Part shown: positions 6,707 through 13,472 of the stretch, piece after piece
Position numbering within the stretch: the first letter of the stretch is position 1
Layout: every line of letters begins with the position of its first letter
NCBI GenBank assembly: GCA_023461075.1
Contig: JAEWNY010000047.1
Span: forward strand, 1-15,496
From: Pseudomonadota bacterium
GTDB lineage: Bacteria; Pseudomonadota; Gammaproteobacteria; Xanthomonadales; Xanthomonadaceae
Direction: 5' to 3'
Length of the DNA stretch: 15,496 nucleotides
Made by a program: the position numbers and the translations under genes
Notes under the pieces: generated by a model
Seen by the model: the letters and a program-made list of their open reading frames with translations, nothing else
What the model was told of the DNA's origin: nothing
Databases searched by the model: none

Positions 6707-6747
6707 CCAGCCGGTGCCGCCTTGCGCGGCGCGGGCCTGGCGTCTCG

Positions 6748-8250
6748 TCAGTCGATCCCGAGCTTCTTCAGCTTGTAGCGCAGGGCGCGGAAAGTGATGC
6801 CCAGTTGCGCCGCGGTCTTGGTCTTGTTGTAGCGGTTGGCGATGAGCGCCTGCTCGATCGCCGCGCGTTCCATGTGCTCGATCGCGTCCGGCAGGGCCTG
6901 GCCGTTGCCGATATCCACCATGTCGAGCGGGGCGGGACTTGCGGGCGCTGCGGACGGCGCGGTCGCGGCTGGTGCTGGCGCGGCCGGGGGCTGCGGCTGC
7001 GGCTGGGCCGGGGCGCTGGTGGCGGGTGCTACCGCCATCGGCGACACCTGCGGCAGGCGCAGGTCGACGGCTTCGATCACATCGCCCTCGGCCATGGTCA
7101 TCGCCCGTTCCAGCATGTTTTCCAATTCGCGCACATTGCCGGGGAAGGGATAGGCGATGAGGGCATGGCGGGCGGACGTGGCGAGCATCGGCACCGGCAA
7201 GCCATGCGCGCCGGCCAGCCGTGCCAGGATGCCCTCGGCCAGCGGGAAAAGGTCCTCGCCGCGTTCGCGCAGCGGCGGTACCCGCAGCTCGATCACGTTG
7301 ATGCGGTAGTACAGGTCGTGGCGGCACTTGCCTTCATCCACCAGTTTGGCCAGGTCCTTGTGGGTGGCGGAGAGCAGGCGCACATCCACATCCACCTCGC
7401 TGGCGGCGCCGACCGCGCGCACTTTCTTTTCCTGGATCGCGCGCAGCAGCTTGACCTGCATCGGCATCGGCAATTCGGCCACCTCGTCCAGGAACAGGGT
7501 GCCGCCGCTGGCGGCCTGGAACAGGCCCTCCTTGTCGGCATGCGCGCCGGTGAAGCTGCCCTTCTTGTGGCCGAAGAATTCGCTTTCCATCAGCTCGGCC
7601 GGGATCGCGCCGCAGTTGACCGGCACGAACGGCGCGGCCGCGCGCGGGCCCAGTTCGTGGATGCTGCGGGCGGTGAGTTCCTTGCCGGTGCCGGACTCGC
7701 CCCAGATGTAGACCGGTGCCTGGCTGCGCGCGACCTTGGCGATGGTCTGGCGCAGCGTTTGCATCGCCGGGGATTCGCCTTTCATGCGGGCGGCGGCGCT
7801 GCCGGGATCGGCGGGAGGCGTGGCGGGCCTGGAACCGCCGGCCGGGGTACTCGCGTTCGCGGTGGGTTCGCCCCGTTCGGAACGCAGCTTGAGCGCGTGG
7901 CGCACCAGGTCGCGCAGGACATGCAGGTCGACGGGCTTGGCGACGAAGTCGAAAGCACCGGCCTTGAGCGCCTCCACCGCCGCCTCGACGTTGCCGAAGG
8001 CGGTGATCATCGCCGCCGGCGTCAGCGGGTAGTGCTCGCTGATGTGCGAGAGCACCTCCATGCCGCTGCCGTCAGGTAGGCGCATGTCGGTCAGGCAGAA
8101 GTCGAATGGCTGCTGCGCGAGTTGCTGCTTGGCGGCGCCGACGGTGGCCGCGGTTTCCACCCGCAGGCCCATCCGGGTCAGCGTCACCACCAGCAGTTCG
8201 CGGATGTCGCGCTCGTCATCCACCACCAATGCGCATTGGGTTGCAGTCAC
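6748..8250 (-). CDS. pilR: Sigma54-dependent response regulator PilR (NtrC family)
   Basis: This 500-residue activator turns on pilA transcription with RpoN. The domains in order are a receiver (about 6-120) with acidic pocket D11/D12, phosphoacceptor D55 in CLTDMRLPDG and K105; an AAA+ domain (about 155-395) with Walker A GESGTGKE (184-191), the sigma54-contact loop GSFTGA (231-236, a GAFTGA variant), Walker B GGTLFLDE (249-256) and the RERGED segment (329-334); a Pro/Ala-rich linker (about 403-443); and a Fis-type helix-turn-helix (about 460-496, NKTKTAAQLGITFRALRYKLKK). The frame is open from a TTG at 8274, but GGGGAG at 8257-8262 lies 6 bases before GTG 8250, which is preferred. It starts 70 bases after the pilS stop. 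Context next to pilS and pilA supports PilR rather than another NtrC-type regulator. Confidence 0.95.
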   Translation of the reverse strand: MTATQCALVVDDERDIRELLVVTLTRMGLRVETAATVGAAKQQLAQQPFDFCLTDMRLPDGSGMEVLSHISEHYPLTPAAMITAFGNVEAAVEALKAGAFDFVAKPVDLHVLRDLVRHALKLRSERGEPTANASTPAGGSRPATPPADPGSAAARMKGESPAMQTLRQTIAKVARSQAPVYIWGESGTGKELTARSIHELGPRAAAPFVPVNCGAIPAELMESEFFGHKKGSFTGAHADKEGLFQAASGGTLFLDEVAELPMPMQVKLLRAIQEKKVRAVGAASEVDVDVRLLSATHKDLAKLVDEGKCRHDLYYRINVIELRVPPLRERGEDLFPLAEGILARLAGAHGLPVPMLATSARHALIAYPFPGNVRELENMLERAMTMAEGDVIEAVDLRLPQVSPMAVAPATSAPAQPQPQPPAAPAPAATAPSAAPASPAPLDMVDIGNGQALPDAIEHMERAAIEQALIANRYNKTKTAAQLGITFRALRYKLKKLGID

Positions 8251-8256
8251 GCGGTT

Positions 8257-8262
8257 CTCCCC
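8257..8262 (-). promoter_or_regulatory. Ribosome binding site deciding the pilR GTG start
   Basis: GGGGAG on the minus strand lies 6 bases before GTG 8250. The upstream in-frame TTG 8274 has no such site, so pilR probably starts with GTG. Confidence 0.7.
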
Positions 8263-8320
8263 TGTTGTCTCCAAGCCATTCTAGTGAGTCGCCGCCGTGC
8301 CGGTGGTGCCGTGGACCGAC

Positions 8321-9937
8321 TCAGCGTGCCGGCATCGCCGGCAGCAGCAGCCGGAAGCTGCTGCCGTTGACCCGGCGCAGGTACTGCAGGTCGCCGCCAT
8401 TGGCGCGGGCCAGCTCGCGGGCGATGTAGAGGCCGAGCCCGGTGCCGTGGGACGAGGTGGTGAAGAAGGGGCGGAACAGCGACTTCTGCGCCTGCTCGGG
8501 GATGCCGGGTCCGCGATCCATCACGTCGATGGCGAAACCGCCGCCCTCCGCGCGCAGCCGCAGGGTCATTTGCGCCGGCTCCTGCGGCATGCGCCCGTAG
8601 TAGCGCGCGTTGCTGACGAGCACCATCAGGACCTGGTGGACCTGCTTGGGGTCGGCGCGGGCGAAGGCCGGTTCATTCGGCACCTGCAGTTCCAGCGTGT
8701 CGTTGTCGAGCGGGAAGCCGGCGCTGTACTCGGCGACGAACTCGCGCAGCATCTGGCCGAGGTTGAAGTCCTCCGGCTTGGGCTCCTCGCGCCGGGCCAG
8801 CCCCAGCACGCTGTCGATGATGCCGTTCATCCGCTGGATCTGCTGCTGGATGATGTCCAGCATGCGCCGGTCCATCACATCGAGGTGGCTCGATTCCCCG
8901 AGCAGCTGCGCCGAATACTTGATCGCCGACAGCGGGTTGCGGATCTCGTGCGCCAGGCTGGCCGAGAAGCGGCCCAGCGTGGCCAGGGTGATGCTTTCCG
9001 CGCGCTTGGCTGCCTGCGAGGTGTCTTCCAGGAAGACCAGCACCTCATCGCTGTCGGCATGCAGGCGCAGGAACTGCGGTTCGATCTGGCGCGCGTCGGG
9101 GCCCATTGGGATCGGCGCGCGATCGCGCAGGGGGTGCTCGCTCCAGTCACGCAGCTGCGCCTGCACCTGGGGCGAGGCGACCGCCAATGCGCGGCGCCCG
9201 CGCACGGCGGGGATCTGCATCAGTTCCATCGCCACCTCGTTGCTGGTCTGGATGTCTCCGGCGCCATCCACCACCACCACGCCGGTCGGCAGTCGCTTGA
9301 GGATCTGCTGGTTGAGCGCGGACAGGTCGGTGATTTCCTCGCCGCGTCGCTTGGCCAGTCGGTCGGTGGCGAATACCTTGTCGCCCACGCGCCCCAGCAG
9401 GTAGGCCACGAACACCAGCAGCGCGGAAAAATAGAGCAGCGCAGGGAGGGGCAGGCTGGCCGCGGACACACCGAGCGTGGCGGGATCGCCGCTGGGGTCG
9501 ATGAAGCGATGGATGAACAGGCTGGCACCGCTGAGCGATGCCACCAGTACGCCGAAGCGCTGGTGGACGAACAACGCTGCACCGGCGACATTGGAGAGGA
9601 GCAGCATCGCCACCATGCCGATGGCGCCGGGTGCCGCGTAGAGCGCCACGTTGGCGAAGACCAGGTCGAGGGCGGAGCCGGCCAGCAGCTGGCTGTCCGC
9701 TCGGACCCGGTGCATGAAGGTCAGGCCGGTCATGGCCAGCGCGATGCAGATGTAGCCGGCACTCGCGAGTGCGCCGGAGTTCGGGTCGGCGGGCGTCCAC
9801 GGCAGGCCTGCGCCCTCGCTCGCGAAGCCGACCAGCAGCCCTGCGCCCTGCAGGGCACGGAACAGCCAGAAAAGCTGGAATTCCTGCCCCAGCGGATGTT
9901 CGGAAAGGGGGGTCCGGTGGAAGGCCCTGCGTGGCAT
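8321..9937 (-). CDS. pilS: Sensor histidine kinase PilS
   Basis: This 538-residue membrane kinase is the partner of PilR. The N-terminal 190 residues hold about six hydrophobic segments, starting at FWLFRALQGAGLLVGF. A PAS-like domain follows (about 200-310, LKRLPTGVVVVDGAGDIQTSN). The kinase core has H-box H330 in ASLAHEIRNPLSAIKYSAQLL, an N-box at N443 (VLVSNARYYG), and ATP-lid motifs DRGPGI (474-479) and GTGLGL (498-503). In P. aeruginosa, PilS senses pilin in the membrane and adjusts pilA expression; the same role is inferred here. ATG 9937 is chosen because the upstream part of the open frame has no family-like sequence and runs back through the promoter region into the start of the divergent sucC gene. 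A -10-like TATACT lies about 27 bases upstream. Confidence 0.94.
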   Translation of the reverse strand: MPRRAFHRTPLSEHPLGQEFQLFWLFRALQGAGLLVGFASEGAGLPWTPADPNSGALASAGYICIALAMTGLTFMHRVRADSQLLAGSALDLVFANVALYAAPGAIGMVAMLLLSNVAGAALFVHQRFGVLVASLSGASLFIHRFIDPSGDPATLGVSAASLPLPALLYFSALLVFVAYLLGRVGDKVFATDRLAKRRGEEITDLSALNQQILKRLPTGVVVVDGAGDIQTSNEVAMELMQIPAVRGRRALAVASPQVQAQLRDWSEHPLRDRAPIPMGPDARQIEPQFLRLHADSDEVLVFLEDTSQAAKRAESITLATLGRFSASLAHEIRNPLSAIKYSAQLLGESSHLDVMDRRMLDIIQQQIQRMNGIIDSVLGLARREEPKPEDFNLGQMLREFVAEYSAGFPLDNDTLELQVPNEPAFARADPKQVHQVLMVLVSNARYYGRMPQEPAQMTLRLRAEGGGFAIDVMDRGPGIPEQAQKSLFRPFFTTSSHGTGLGLYIARELARANGGDLQYLRRVNGSSFRLLLPAMPAR

Positions 9938-9963
9938 CGCATCGTCCGTGGATAGACCGCGCC

Positions 9964-9992
9964 AGTATAGGCAGCACGCATCGTCCTGCCTG
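9964..9992 (-). promoter_or_regulatory. Putative sigma70 promoter of pilS(R)
   Basis: TATACT (minus strand, 9964-9969) is a good -10. A weak -35, CAGGCA (9987-9992), lies 17 bases upstream. The -10 lies 27 bases before the pilS ATG. No experimental start is known to me. Confidence 0.5.
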
Positions 9993-9998
9993 GTGGTT

Positions 9999-10027
9999 TT
10001 GCCCGGACTGGCGCGATCGGCGACAAT
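9999..10027 (+). promoter_or_regulatory. Putative sigma70 promoter of sucCD
   Basis: TTGCCC (9999-10004) and GACAAT (10022-10027) are spaced by 17 bases, and transcription would start near 10034, about 60 bases before sucC. Each hexamer matches the consensus at four of six positions, so this is plausible but moderate. Its -35 lies only 6 bases from the -35 of the divergent pilS promoter. Confidence 0.45.
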
Positions 10028-10095
10028 AGGGAGCTGGTCCGCGCGACATCGGGCCTGTCTTTCTCCCGCCTCGTTCTTTCTCAAACTGGTGAGCC

Positions 10096-11262
10096 ATGAA
10101 TTTCCACGAGTACCAGGCCAAGCAGCTGTTCGGCGACTACGGCATCGCAGTACCCAAGGGGCAGGTTGCCCAATCTCCCGACGAAGCGGTGACCGCCGCC
10201 AAGGCCATCGGCGGCGAAGCCTGGATGGTGAAGGCGCAGATCCATGCGGGCGGCCGCGGCAAGGCCGGCGGCGTCAAATACTGCAAGTCGCTGGACGAAG
10301 TGCGCGACAACGCGAAAGCCATGCTCGGCACCCGGATGGCCACCTACCAGACCGCAGGCGTCGAGCTGCCGGTCGATAGCGTGCTGATCACCCAGGCCAC
10401 CGACATCGCCAAGGAGTTGTACCTGTCGGTGCTGGTCGATCGCGCCACCCAGACCGTCACCTTCATCGCCTCGGCCGAAGGCGGCATGGACATCGAACAG
10501 GTCGCGGCCGAGAAGCCGGAGGCGATCAAGACCCTGCACGTGGATTTCGTCGAGGGCCTGCAGCCTTACCAGACCCGCGACTTGGGCTTCGCGCTGGGCC
10601 TCAATGCCAAGCAGGTCGGCCAACTCTCCAAGATCATGCTGGGCCTGTACAAGCTGTTCAACGACAAAGACCTGGCGCTGGTGGAATTGAATCCGCTGGC
10701 GATCCTGGAAGACGGTTCGCTGGCCGTGCTCGACGGCAAGATCAACAATGACGACAACGCCAACTTCCGTCACGCCGATCTGGTCGCCATGCGCGACACC
10801 CGCCAGGAAGACGAGACCGAGGTGTTGGCCTCCAAGTACGACCTCAACTACGTGACCATGGACGGCGACATCGCCTGCATGGTGAACGGTGCGGGCCTTG
10901 CGATGGCGACGATGGACGTCATCAAGCTCAACGGCGGCGAGCCGGCCAACTTCCTCGATGTCGGCGGCGGCGCCAACAAGGAGAAGGTGACCGAGGCGTT
11001 CAAGCTGATCCTGCGCTCGCCCAGCGTCAAGGCGATCTTCGTCAACATCTTCGGCGGCATCGTCCGCTGCGACATGATCGCCGAGGGCATCATCGCCGCG
11101 GTCAAGGAAGTGGGCGTCAAGGTGCCGGTGATCGTGCGCCTTGAAGGCACCAACGTCGAAGCCGGCAAGAAGCTGCTGGCCGAGTCGGGCCTCGCGATCA
11201 CCCCGGCCGACGACATCAACGATGGCGCGAAGAAGGCGGTTGCTGCCGCTGCCGCCGCCTGA
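10096..11262 (+). CDS. sucC: Succinyl-CoA synthetase (ADP-forming), beta subunit
   Basis: This is the beta subunit of the TCA-cycle enzyme that converts succinyl-CoA, ADP and phosphate to succinate, ATP and CoA. The 388-residue length is exactly typical. It starts MNFHEYQAKQLFGDYGIAVPKG, has the ATP-grasp segment VKAQIHAGGRGKAGGVK (about 45-61), the metal/nucleotide motif LVELNPLAI, and the C-terminal ligase domain with NIFGGIVRCDMIAEGI and IVRLEGTNVEAGK. It forms an operon with sucD, 24 bases downstream. A promoter-like pair lies about 70 bases upstream in the region shared with the divergent pilS. The C-terminus ends in an alanine run. Sequence alone does not settle ADP versus GDP preference; the proteobacterial context favours ADP. 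Confidence 0.98.
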   Translation: MNFHEYQAKQLFGDYGIAVPKGQVAQSPDEAVTAAKAIGGEAWMVKAQIHAGGRGKAGGVKYCKSLDEVRDNAKAMLGTRMATYQTAGVELPVDSVLITQATDIAKELYLSVLVDRATQTVTFIASAEGGMDIEQVAAEKPEAIKTLHVDFVEGLQPYQTRDLGFALGLNAKQVGQLSKIMLGLYKLFNDKDLALVELNPLAILEDGSLAVLDGKINNDDNANFRHADLVAMRDTRQEDETEVLASKYDLNYVTMDGDIACMVNGAGLAMATMDVIKLNGGEPANFLDVGGGANKEKVTEAFKLILRSPSVKAIFVNIFGGIVRCDMIAEGIIAAVKEVGVKVPVIVRLEGTNVEAGKKLLAESGLAITPADDINDGAKKAVAAAAAA

Positions 11263-11286
11263 TCCCACACCTTCGGAGAAACTGAA

Positions 11287-12159
11287 ATGGCTGTATTGAT
11301 CAACAAGGACACGAAGGTGCTGGTGCAGGGCTTCACCGGCTCGCAGGGCACCTTCCACGCGCAGCAGATGCTCGACTACGGCACCAAGGTCGTGGGTGGC
11401 GTGACTCCGGGCAAGGGCGGCAGCGAGCATCTCGGCCTGCCGGTGTTCGACACCATGCAGCAGGCGGTGGAAAAGACCGGCGCCGATGCCTCGGTCATAT
11501 ACGTGCCGCCGCCGTTCGCCGCCGACGCGATCATGGAAGCGGCAGCGGCCGGCATCAAGGTCATCGTCTGCATCACCGAGGGCATCCCGGTGCTCGACAT
11601 GATGCGGGTCAAGAACGTGCTGAAGGCCTATCCGGACGCGCGCCTGATCGGCCCGAATTGCCCCGGCGTGATCACCCCGGGCGAATGCAAGATCGGCATC
11701 ATGCCGGGCCACATCCACATGCCGGGCAAGGTCGGCATCGTCTCGCGCTCCGGCACGCTGACCTACGAGGCGGTCAAGCAGACCACCGACGCCGGCCTTG
11801 GCCAATCGACCTGTATTGGTATTGGCGGTGACCCGATCAACGGCACCAACTTCATCGATGCGTTGAAGCTGTTCCAGGACGATCCGCAGACCGAAGGCAT
11901 CATCATGGTCGGCGAGATCGGCGGTTCGGCCGAAGAAGAGGCTGCCGAGTACATCGCCAAGCACGTCACCAAGCCGGTGGTCGGATTCATCGCCGGTGCT
12001 TCCGCACCGAAGGGCAAGCGCATGGGCCACGCCGGCGCGATCGCTTCCGGCGGCCAGGGCACGGCAGAAGGCAAGTTCGAAGCGATGGAGAAGGCCGGCG
12101 TCACCACGGTGAAGTCGCCCGGCGATCTGGGCGCGGCCATCGCCAAGCGCCTCGCCTGA
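11287..12159 (+). CDS. sucD: Succinyl-CoA synthetase, alpha subunit
   Basis: This is the alpha subunit, which carries the CoA site and the phosphohistidine. The CoA-binding loop is VQGFTGSQGTFH (13-24), and the active-site histidine is H248 in KRMGHAGAIASGGQGTAEGK. GPNCPGVITPGECKIGIMPG and SRSGTLTYE are family signatures. The 290-residue length is standard. ATG 11287 follows a GGAG box at 11275-11278 by 8 bases, and the gene is cotranscribed with sucC. The end of the operon is probably the hairpin at 12312-12334, although a 9-bp stem at 12165-12186, close to the stop codon, could also mark or protect the 3' end. Confidence 0.98.
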   Translation: MAVLINKDTKVLVQGFTGSQGTFHAQQMLDYGTKVVGGVTPGKGGSEHLGLPVFDTMQQAVEKTGADASVIYVPPPFAADAIMEAAAAGIKVIVCITEGIPVLDMMRVKNVLKAYPDARLIGPNCPGVITPGECKIGIMPGHIHMPGKVGIVSRSGTLTYEAVKQTTDAGLGQSTCIGIGGDPINGTNFIDALKLFQDDPQTEGIIMVGEIGGSAEEEAAEYIAKHVTKPVVGFIAGASAPKGKRMGHAGAIASGGQGTAEGKFEAMEKAGVTTVKSPGDLGAAIAKRLA

Positions 12160-12164
12160 CGGCT

Positions 12165-12186
12165 GCGAGCCCGTGATCGGGCTCGC
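12165..12186 (+). other. Perfect 9-bp hairpin just after sucD
   Basis: GCGAGCCCG (12165-12173) and CGGGCTCGC (12178-12186) pair perfectly around the loop TGAT, 6 bases after the sucD stop. There is no T-run after it, so it is not a canonical intrinsic terminator. It could stabilise the 3' end of the sucCD message. Confidence 0.6.
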
Positions 12187-12269
12187 GTGGTCGGTGCTCG
12201 GAAGCTGACGTACCGGGTGTACGCTTCGCTTCCTGCGCTCCGCCCACGCGTCCCCCTGACGGCCTCTCG

Positions 12270-12305
12270 CTCGCCAAGGTGTTTTGAGACTCGCCAGAAT
12301 GTTTG
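12270..12305. repeat. Short imperfect direct repeat with 20-base step
   Basis: CTCGCCAAGGTGTTTTGA (12270-12287) is repeated as CTCGCCAGAATGTTTGA (12290-12306, allowing a one-base gap), with CTCGCCA identical and exactly 20 bases apart. It lies directly before the sucCD terminator. Confidence 0.5.
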
Positions 12306-12311
12306 AAAAAG

Positions 12312-12334
12312 AGCCGCCTTTCGGGCGGCTTTTT
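12312..12334 (+). terminator. Intrinsic terminator downstream of sucCD
   Basis: A 7-bp stem AGCCGCC / GGCGGCT with a 5-base loop (TTTCG) is followed by TTTTT (12330-12334) and preceded by an A-run (12306-12310), so it could work in both directions. It lies about 150 bases after the sucD stop and 47 bases before the topoisomerase start. Confidence 0.8.
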
Positions 12335-12380
12335 CGTTGCCGTGGCATTGCCTTGACGCGTCTAAAGGCATCGTCGCGGG

Positions 12381-13463
12381 ATGCCGACGCGTGTACGCAA
12401 AGCCGAGACATCACCATCCCCTGCCGCGACTTTGCAGCAGGGCGGTCTGGTCTACGTCAGCGATGAAATGCCCGGCCTGCGTCGTCAACGCGCCGGCAAG
12501 GGCTTCCGCTACATCGACGCGAAAGGCCGTGCGGTGCGCGATGCGAAGACGCTGGCGCGCGTGCGTTCGCTCGCCATTCCGCCGGCCTATACCGATGTCT
12601 GGATATCGCCGCGCGCCAATGGCCACATCCAGGCCACCGGTCGCGATGCGCGCGGGCGCAAGCAGTATCGCTACCACGCGCAATGGAACGCGGCGCGCGA
12701 TGGCGAGAAGTTCGAGCGGCTGGAGGCCTTCGGCGCGGCCCTGCCGAAATTGCGTCGGCACCTGCGTGGCGACCTCAAGCTGCGGGGGTTCCCGGAGCGC
12801 AAGGTGGTGGCGATGGTGGTCGCGGTGATGGCCGACACCCTGGTGCGGATCGGCAACGCCGGCTACGCGCGCGAGAACAAGTCATTCGGCCTGACCACGC
12901 TGCGCAATCGCCACGTCGCCTTCCTCAAGGGCGGGCGCGCGCACTTCAGTTTCCGCGGCAAGTCGGGCATCGAACACGACATCGACCTCACCGATGCCAA
13001 GCTGGTCAAGCTGATGCAGCAGTGCCAGCAGTTGCCGGGCCAGCACCTGTTCCAGTATCGCGATGATGCCGGTCGCATCCGCCCGGTCGATTCGAGCCAG
13101 GTCAACGACTATCTGCGCGAGACGCTGGGCGAAACGTTCACCGCCAAGGATTTCCGCACCTGGGGCGGCACGCTGGCGGCGGTGCGCCTGCTGGCCGACA
13201 TGCCCTGGGACGAGGACGGCGCCAGCCAGCGGGCGATGGCCTCGATGCGCAAGAGCGCGGAACAGTCGGTGGCCAGGCAACTCGGAAACACGCCGGCGAT
13301 CTGCCGCAAGTCCTACATCGATCCGCGTGTCTACCAGGCTTGGGAGCGCGGCTGGCTGGCGCTGCATTCGGCCAAGGCGCGCGGGCCGCGCCAGTGGGAG
13401 GCGCTGACCCTGCGCCTGCTGCGCGCGCACCGCGCCTCCGGCAAGCGTCGCGTGGCCAAGTAG
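12381..13463 (+). CDS. Type IB DNA topoisomerase (poxvirus-like)
   Basis: This 360-residue enzyme would relax supercoiled DNA through a 3'-phosphotyrosine intermediate without ATP. All expected active-site residues can be placed: R156 (VRIGNAGYARENKSFGLTTL), K194 (FRGKSG), R259 (KDFRTWGGT), N303 (GNTPAICRK) and the nucleophile Y312 (KSYIDP). Asn in place of the poxviral His is usual in bacterial members such as that of Deinococcus. The N-terminal part VYVSDEMPGLRRQRAGKGFRYID is the typical DNA-clamp start. ATG 12381 gives a short basic tail before it; no clear ribosome site is present, and the ATG at 12468 would also keep the core. It follows a terminator and is separated from nadE by only 9 bases, so the two are probably cotranscribed. 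Composition matches its neighbours. Confidence 0.93.
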   Translation: MPTRVRKAETSPSPAATLQQGGLVYVSDEMPGLRRQRAGKGFRYIDAKGRAVRDAKTLARVRSLAIPPAYTDVWISPRANGHIQATGRDARGRKQYRYHAQWNAARDGEKFERLEAFGAALPKLRRHLRGDLKLRGFPERKVVAMVVAVMADTLVRIGNAGYARENKSFGLTTLRNRHVAFLKGGRAHFSFRGKSGIEHDIDLTDAKLVKLMQQCQQLPGQHLFQYRDDAGRIRPVDSSQVNDYLRETLGETFTAKDFRTWGGTLAAVRLLADMPWDEDGASQRAMASMRKSAEQSVARQLGNTPAICRKSYIDPRVYQAWERGWLALHSAKARGPRQWEALTLRLLRAHRASGKRRVAK

Positions 13464-13472
13464 ACTGGACGC

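Noticed and set aside
8268..8284. TAGAAT as a -10 for a separate pilR promoter
   Set aside because: No -35-like hexamer occurs at 16 to 18 bases; pilR is more simply cotranscribed with pilS.
8297..9955. Long plus-strand open frame opposite pilS (similar ones lie at 6664-8079 opposite pilR and at 10081-12417 on the minus strand opposite sucCD)
   Set aside because: All are mirror frames of genes with full motif support and show His/Arg/Gln-rich, motif-free translations.
13261..13330. Asn in place of the poxviral catalytic His in the topoisomerase as a sign of inactivation
   Set aside because: Asn at this position is the usual state in bacterial type IB topoisomerases; the other four residues are intact.
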